Positions 59,693-64,000 of a DNA stretch of 64,000 nucleotides are shown here, piece by piece. How positions within the stretch are numbered: the stretch's first letter is position 1; each line of letters starts with the position of its first letter. This DNA is from an uncultured Saprospiraceae bacterium (GTDB lineage: Bacteria; Bacteroidota; Bacteroidia; Chitinophagales; Saprospiraceae). A model generated the notes under the pieces. It was not told the DNA's origin and did no database searches. It saw only the letters and a list, made by a program, of their open reading frames with translations. The position numbers and the translations under genes are program-made. Location: contig CALJOK010000026.1 in assembly GCA_937981555.1 (NCBI GenBank), positions 1 to 64,000 on the forward strand, written 5' to 3'.

Positions 59693-59700
59693 TAAATTTG
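59693..59700 (+). promoter_or_regulatory. Predicted -7 promoter element of the Fe-S carrier gene
   Basis: TAAATTTG matches TAnnTTTG, 58 bp before the ATG at 59759. Confidence 0.5.
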
Positions 59701-59758
59701 TGGTTAAGACAAGAAAGTAAAACTATAAAAAAGAATAATAAATATAAATTTGAACGAT

Positions 59759-60112
59759 ATGAGTGCAATAAAAGAAACTTTGACACAGCCTATTACATTG
59801 ACTGATGGTGCGGTTAAACAATTACAACTCATCAGAGAGCAGCAAGGTTTAGATCCTGAACATGGACTTCGTGTCGGTGTAAAAGGTGGAGGATGTTCTG
59901 GTTTTTCCTACATTTTAGGATTTGATAAGCAAACTGAAAAAGATGATACTTTTGAAATAAATGGAATGAAAGTACTAATGGAAAAATCCCATGCAATCTA
60001 TTTATTAGGTATTGAAATCGATTGGTTAAATGGATTAAACAATCGAGGTTTTTCATTTAACAATCCAAATGCATCTGATACTTGTGGTTGTGGAACTTCG
60101 TTTTCTGCATAA
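59759..60112 (+). CDS. A-type Fe-S cluster carrier (HesB/IscA family)
   Basis: A 117-residue protein from the ATG at 59759; a TTG three codons earlier (59750) is less likely. It has the three conserved cysteines of A-type carriers: GGGCSGFSY and the C-terminal CGCG pair (DTCGCGTSFSA). These proteins receive clusters from scaffolds such as SufBCD and deliver them to apo-enzymes. No other suf or isc gene is adjacent. Divergent from the membrane-anchored protein gene. Confidence 0.93.
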   Translation: MSAIKETLTQPITLTDGAVKQLQLIREQQGLDPEHGLRVGVKGGGCSGFSYILGFDKQTEKDDTFEINGMKVLMEKSHAIYLLGIEIDWLNGLNNRGFSFNNPNASDTCGCGTSFSA

Positions 60113-60171
60113 TTTCTTTCATAAGAAATACTCCTATTGGATTATCATTAGGTTGCAAAAAGAATTAGATT

Positions 60172-60209
60172 AAAAAAACTGAGTCATAAAAAATGGCTCA
60201 GTTTTTTTT
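60172..60209 (+). terminator. Intrinsic terminator of the Fe-S carrier gene
   Basis: A stem ACTGAGTCA / TGGCTCAGT (G-U included) with an A-rich loop, followed by T8. Confidence 0.75.
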
Positions 60210-60321
60210 GTCCTAATTGGCAAGTTTCTTTAACTCCACCGACCTCGCCAATATTCAAAACTCTGGAATTCATTTCGGTATGATTATGCGCCCATTACAA
60301 AATCATGTCTTTAAATTAATT
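60210..60321. other. Gene-free sequence between two terminators
   Basis: About 110 bp with no ORF. Contains ATTGGC and GCCAAT as a small palindrome pair around 60217-60255. It is bracketed by terminators at 60172 and 60322 that share related stem sequences. A short RNA ending at the second terminator is possible. Confidence 0.3.
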
Positions 60322-60361
60322 AAAAAAAACTCAGTCAATATAAATATTGACTGAGTTTTTT
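60322..60361 (+). terminator. Second intrinsic terminator
   Basis: A perfect 16-bp arm AAAAACTCAGTCAATA (60325-60340) and TATTGACTGAGTTTTT with a 4-nt loop. It lies about 155 bp after the first terminator, with no gene between. Confidence 0.8.
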
Positions 60362-60464
60362 GATTATTGATTATTTGGCAATAAAATTGCCAAGAAGAAC
60401 CTGATATCCCTCTTTTCAACACCTATTGTATTTCCCTCCTGCCATTGCCCAAAATCTAGTTTAT

Positions 60465-62474
60465 ATGAAATTTAGTATCTCTACTGCTTTATTCCCTCTG
60501 TTTTTAATCTTTAGCCTTTCGGCGAATGCGACTATTTTCCACGCTGTATCAGATGGAAATTGGTTAACAAAAAGTACTTGGGACTTATTTGAAATTCCTA
60601 GTGCAAATGATACTGTTGTCATCAATGGATTTACAGTAGTATATAACAATACTGCTGCTATTGACTCTGTTAGTCATATAATCCTTGATAATGAAAGTCT
60701 TAACGGTAGTAGCGCTTTAAAAATTTCAGATGAAAGTATACTTACCGTTTTAAATGATGTTATAGTTACATCCTATAATTTAAATAAAGATATTGAATTG
60801 AAGGTTGAACAGACTGCTACCTTAAATATTTTTGGTAATCTTCATTTTAAACGAACAGAAGACAATATAGGACATGGAAAACTATCTTTTCTAATGATTG
60901 ATGATGCACAGATGAATGTAATTGGAGACTTTATTTATGATTATAGAAATGCCAGTCTTGATGAAGGTGGAGTTGAAATAAAATTAGATAATAATTCTAT
61001 TCTTTCTGTCGCAGGAAATACTCATTTCAACATTTTTAACGGTAAAGAATTTTTTATAGAATTAGTGGACTCCGCAAATGTAATTCTTTACGGAGATGTT
61101 AATATGGAAATGACTGGAGGAAAAAACTTTTTAGTAAAAACTTCGGCCAATTCTAATCTTACTATCAATGGTAATGCATCCATGAAAAATTCAGGTCAAA
61201 ATAGTTCATTTATTTTTGGCTCATTTGCTAATGATGGAAACTTAACTGTTAATGGAAATTTAGACATAATTTCTACTATTCAAAACTCACCAGTAACGAT
61301 CGATTTTTCAGGAGAAAAAGCTTTAATGTCTGTCATTGGAAATATCACCTTTGATGCGATAAGTGATGGTGATGTAAAAATTGCTCTTGCAGAGAATTCA
61401 AACCTTTCCTTAGGTGGAAATATTATTAGACCTTCATCTTATGGAGCAATTGATATGGATGAATTTGGTTCTATTATTTTCAATGGAGTTAATCCACAAA
61501 TGATTCCAGCTACTAATTTACCTAATAGTGGATTAGATTCGCTTAATCTTTCTAACCTAGTCTTCAATAACACTTCTGATGAAGCGATGTCTCTTGAAGG
61601 ACCAATGGTTGTAAATAACTCTTTAGTTTTATCCAATGGAAATTTGAATACAACAAGTGCTGGAATTTTAATTATAGAAGAAGGTGGTAGTATTTCAGGA
61701 GGAAGTAGCACATCATTTGTTGATGGACCGATGATGAAAAAAGGTTCTACAAACGGAGAACCATTTTTATTCCCAATCGGTGCAAACGGAGTTTATGCTC
61801 CAATTACCATCTCCGGATTAGACTCTTCCAGATCAGAATATACGGCTCAATATTTTAGTGATCCTCCTCCATTTGGATTAGGATTATCTGAAAGTGTTAC
61901 AGCGGTAAGTCAACGTGGATATTGGGAATTATTTAAAAAAGAAAATAGTGAAGATGCAGATGTTACCTTACATTGGATGAATGGAGAAGTTTCTGATCTA
62001 GATGATATAAATAAAATAGTTGTCGTAGGTATGAATGATTCTACCCAAAACCTTTGGGGAAATTATGGTAGCTCAGAAATTACAGGAACTATAGATCCTG
62101 GATCGACGGGAACTGTCACTTCAAACTATATGAGTGATCCTCCTCCATTCGGACTATTACAATTCGCTGTCGGTTCACAAAGTATTATTGATGCAATTGA
62201 TAATCAAATAATCAATGATGGGAAAGTAAGATTATTCCCTAACCCAATTGATGATTTAATTCAATTAGAAAGTGTCGATACAGAATTAAACGATGCGATC
62301 ATCGAAATCTTCGATAGAAATGGGCAAAGAGTTTTCATGAATAAGATCAGTTTTGAATCAGGAAAATATCAAGTCTCAACTGAAGCTGCTAATATTCATA
62401 ATACAGGAATATACTTCCTTCGAATCACTAATGAAGAAGGAAGTCGAATTTTGAAATTCACAAAAGTAAACTAG
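60465..62474 (+). CDS. Secreted adhesin-like T9SS protein
   Basis: A 669-residue protein starting at the ATG at 60465 (the TTG at 60426 gives an unlikely N-terminus ahead of the signal peptide). The signal peptide (residues 1-25) ends LSANA. A G8-like segment (FHAVSDGNWLTKSTWDLF) is followed by many short strands with repeated Asn-Gly and N-V-x-G-D/N motifs (about 60-370), suggesting a beta-helix or stacked sandwich. The C-terminal 75 residues (VRLFPNPIDDLIQL) form a T9SS type A sorting domain. Export to the surface is predicted; the ligand is unknown. A terminator follows. Confidence 0.85.
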   Translation: MKFSISTALFPLFLIFSLSANATIFHAVSDGNWLTKSTWDLFEIPSANDTVVINGFTVVYNNTAAIDSVSHIILDNESLNGSSALKISDESILTVLNDVIVTSYNLNKDIELKVEQTATLNIFGNLHFKRTEDNIGHGKLSFLMIDDAQMNVIGDFIYDYRNASLDEGGVEIKLDNNSILSVAGNTHFNIFNGKEFFIELVDSANVILYGDVNMEMTGGKNFLVKTSANSNLTINGNASMKNSGQNSSFIFGSFANDGNLTVNGNLDIISTIQNSPVTIDFSGEKALMSVIGNITFDAISDGDVKIALAENSNLSLGGNIIRPSSYGAIDMDEFGSIIFNGVNPQMIPATNLPNSGLDSLNLSNLVFNNTSDEAMSLEGPMVVNNSLVLSNGNLNTTSAGILIIEEGGSISGGSSTSFVDGPMMKKGSTNGEPFLFPIGANGVYAPITISGLDSSRSEYTAQYFSDPPPFGLGLSESVTAVSQRGYWELFKKENSEDADVTLHWMNGEVSDLDDINKIVVVGMNDSTQNLWGNYGSSEITGTIDPGSTGTVTSNYMSDPPPFGLLQFAVGSQSIIDAIDNQIINDGKVRLFPNPIDDLIQLESVDTELNDAIIEIFDRNGQRVFMNKISFESGKYQVSTEAANIHNTGIYFLRITNEEGSRILKFTKVN

Positions 62475-62493
62475 GATAAAATATCCAATAAAT

Positions 62494-62530
62494 AAAAACC
62501 CAATCAAATTGACATTTGATTGGGTTTTTT
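62494..62530. terminator. Intrinsic terminator between convergent genes
   Basis: A 15-bp stem AAAACCCAATCAAAT / ATTTGATTGGGTTTT with a 4-nt loop and flanking A and T runs, between the adhesin-like gene (plus) and the Cys-rich gene (minus). Confidence 0.85.
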
Positions 62531-62600
62531 ATTTATTATTCAAAATTATATCACCTACTATAATATATTCAAATAGATAAAGTCTATAATTCCCTATTGA

Positions 62601-63485
62601 CTAGTTGGAACTAATTGTACTCATCGTGTTCACAGGAACACATGCCCAATCACTTGCATCCATTGTTGTATTACACATATTCAATTTCATTTGAGTCATC
62701 ATCCTGATACAATTATTTAAAACGGTCATTCGATTAGAGACATCTGGCGTAATATTATTACAAGTAGTTAGCCAATTCATTTCTAATTCCATCATATTGA
62801 TACACTCATCCATTTTTACAATTGGAGAAATACAAACTATATTTGAAACCGCAGTAAGATAAGTTGTACTACAAGCACAATAATCAAACGTTCGGTTATT
62901 AATCATTCCACACCAATTGGATACTTCTGAACTTCTACAAACCGTTGCGGCAACATCTTTTGTAATCCATGCACAAGCAACGGGAACAGTATTACCTGAC
63001 CAGTTTTCCATTTTTGTAGAAGGGGGGCTGCAATTGAATCCATTCCAACAACACCACTCGTGCATAATTGCACAAGCCAAATGAACTGGAGTATACCATG
63101 TATTATTAAGCATATTAGTATCTACTCCTATACAACATGTAATTGTATTGTTATAAATATTTTCAATTTCTTTTTGATTGCTACATGGTACAATATCTAC
63201 CACCTCTGCTGAGATTGGTTTTACCACATTAATTAAATTATTTTTACGATGCAAACCTTTACAAATCATCTCACCAACTTGTTGGTTTGACATTCCATTA
63301 GACAAATAAAAACGGTTGAAGGCAACTCCATCAGAAGTCCTCCATTGAAAATTATTCACTTTGTTTAGAAACTCTTCGCTACAAAGAATTTGCTTAAAAA
63401 TTTCCACTCCTGCATCAACTTTAGCAGCTTGAGCAGTCGTAAAACAATTCATTCGAGAAGAGGTAATGTTAAATTTTAAATTCAT
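62601..63485 (-). CDS. Cys-rich protein with substituted HExxH zinc motif
   Basis: A 294-residue protein without a signal peptide and with about 21 Cys. Residues 142-152 read HEWCCWNGFNC, which matches HExxHxxGxxH with Cys at both later ligand positions (146 and 152). The flanks (FQWRTSDG, LSNGMSNQQVGEMI, YTPVHLACAIMHEW, NTVPVACA) resemble a Bacteroidota family with HEWTHxxGFGH that I recall as putative metalloproteases. The C-terminal 110 residues are unusually rich in Cys, Met and Asn. Enzymatic activity is doubtful; metal binding via Cys is possible. It lies about 190 bp from the next minus-strand ORF. Confidence 0.6.
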   Translation of the reverse strand: MNLKFNITSSRMNCFTTAQAAKVDAGVEIFKQILCSEEFLNKVNNFQWRTSDGVAFNRFYLSNGMSNQQVGEMICKGLHRKNNLINVVKPISAEVVDIVPCSNQKEIENIYNNTITCCIGVDTNMLNNTWYTPVHLACAIMHEWCCWNGFNCSPPSTKMENWSGNTVPVACAWITKDVAATVCRSSEVSNWCGMINNRTFDYCACSTTYLTAVSNIVCISPIVKMDECINMMELEMNWLTTCNNITPDVSNRMTVLNNCIRMMTQMKLNMCNTTMDASDWACVPVNTMSTISSN

Positions 63486-63579
63486 AAAAACAGCTTAATT
63501 AATTAATTTAGTTAAGGGATAAAAAATAATTCCCTTTCCCGGTCTTGATCATTTATCAAGAACAGAATAGAAAATTATT

Positions 63580-63611
63580 AAGTACCAATGGTTAATTAAC
63601 ACTTGGTACTT
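63580..63611. repeat. Inverted repeat upstream of the Cys-rich gene
   Basis: AAGTACCAA (63580-63588) and TTGGTACTT (63603-63611), perfect arms around a TTAATTAA-containing loop. With another small hairpin at 63543-63559 (CTTGAT / ATCAAG) it lies in the leader or promoter region of the Cys-rich gene and could be an operator or processed hairpin. Confidence 0.45.
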
Positions 63612-63678
63612 ATGTGTATTTTAATATTAGAAAAGCGAAATGAAGTTGGTTGTCAAAAAAAAATTAAAAAGCAGTTTA

Positions 63679-63867
63679 TTACTTAATAATCTTTGCCGTT
63701 CTAAGGCCTTGTTCGATGCGTCTAAGTTGTTCTGGTAATTCTCGTAATTGTACGATAGATGACTGATGATATCTTTTAAAAGTCCCATCAGTCCTATTTG
63801 CTTTTTCTGTAGCAGCAGTAAACTTTGAGAGTAATCCCAATAGTTTATTGAAATCTGTACTATCCAT
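63679..63867 (-). CDS. Small hypothetical protein (62 aa)
   Basis: ATG at 63867, stop at 63679. The 62-residue peptide (MDSTDFNKLLGLLSKFTAAT...) has a balanced, helical, charged composition typical of a real small protein, unlike the longer overlapping frame at 63627-63914, which is rich in Asn, Tyr and Leu. No known family. Possibly cotranscribed with the Cys-rich protein gene downstream. Confidence 0.45.
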   Translation of the reverse strand: MDSTDFNKLLGLLSKFTAATEKANRTDGTFKRYHQSSIVQLRELPEQLRRIEQGLRTAKIIK

Positions 63868-64000
63868 GTCAACTGTTTTTTTAATCGCATTTTGAAAAAA
63901 TCAAAATACTTCAATGAGTAAAAAATAGATTCTATATTAAAAAAATTTGTAAAACAAAAATTTCTACTTTTTTCCTAAATCCAATGATTATGTATTAGTA

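Noticed and set aside
62601-63485. Cys- and Asn-rich protein as a target of a diversity-generating retroelement
   Set aside because: No reverse transcriptase or template repeat is visible, and the Asn/Cys enrichment is spread over the whole protein rather than confined to a C-terminal variable region.
63627-63914. 95-codon ORF overlapping the 62-aa ORF
   Set aside because: Its composition (Asn, Tyr, Leu runs) is that of a frame-shifted shadow; the other frame gives a more natural protein.
1-64000. tRNA, rRNA or CRISPR features
   Set aside because: I looked for T-loop GTTCRANYC patterns with acceptor stems, rRNA-like conserved blocks and regularly spaced direct repeats and found none.

Overview
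The window reads as a chromosomal segment of a low-GC Bacteroidota bacterium, most like the Saprospiria (Lewinella/Saprospiraceae type). The evidence is several secreted proteins ending in type IX secretion (T9SS) type A sorting domains (14621, 50459, 52339, 60465), a stand-alone GldM C-terminal-like protein, DUF5916 and DUF6580 proteins, a TamA/TamL-like outer-membrane lipoprotein beside a TrmH-type methyltransferase, absence of Shine-Dalgarno sequences, and many genes preceded by the Bacteroidota -7 promoter element TAnnTTTG. I see no rRNA, tRNA, CRISPR array, transposase, phage or plasmid module. Gene identity and lineage rest on motifs read by eye, not on a database search.

Layout. 1-7.9 kb: an off-edge partial gene, a serine hydrolase, a divergent HxlR regulator / membrane-protein pair sharing a palindromic promoter, a zinc-ribbon protein, a histidine kinase/response regulator pair, a DUF6624-like secreted protein, a methyltransferase and an HNH protein. 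7.9-17 kb: a 7TM-coupled adenylate cyclase, a DUF5916 outer-membrane protein, a lipoprotein, an aldo/keto reductase, a CotH-type T9SS protein and a cytochrome c. 17-23 kb: a very large alpha-2-macroglobulin with an intact thioester. 23-32.6 kb: a membrane protein, a LON-domain protein, an LTA-synthase-type phosphotransferase, a LuxC-like acyl-CoA reductase, endonuclease III, the TamA/TamL-like protein and the TrmH-type methyltransferase. 32.6-39.5 kb: a metalloprotease candidate, the TrkH/TrkA potassium uptake pair, a bestrophin and a branched-chain aminotransferase. 39.5-44.9 kb: RdgB/HAM1, an ECF sigma factor with its likely regulator, a two-gene ABC exporter and the GldM-like protein. 45-57 kb: a gene-free stretch with a candidate small RNA, an M1 aminopeptidase, a GT-C-like membrane protein, tandem dockerin/cohesin-like T9SS proteins, DUF6580 and DnaA. 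57-64 kb: a 5'-nucleotidase split over two genes, a membrane-anchored protein, an A-type Fe-S carrier, a T9SS adhesin-like protein and a Cys-rich protein with an altered HExxH motif.

The genes are mostly housekeeping and envelope functions in short operons (kinase-regulator, LTA synthase-LuxC-nth, trkA-trkH, sigma-regulator, ABC pair, split nucleotidase), separated by well-formed, often bidirectional terminators.

The most unusual content is intergenic or motif-level. A three-copy family of roughly 110-130 bp elements has near-perfect 26-28 bp terminal inverted repeats (6625, 14499, 24945), two copies abutting the promoter of the next gene. Further single palindromic elements lie at 24510, 37790, 40034 and 42208. 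A promoter-to-terminator unit without an ORF lies at 45287-45475. A HExxHxxGxxH-like zinc motif has Cys at both later ligand positions (62601). A LuxC-family reductase has Ser at the expected catalytic Cys (27071).
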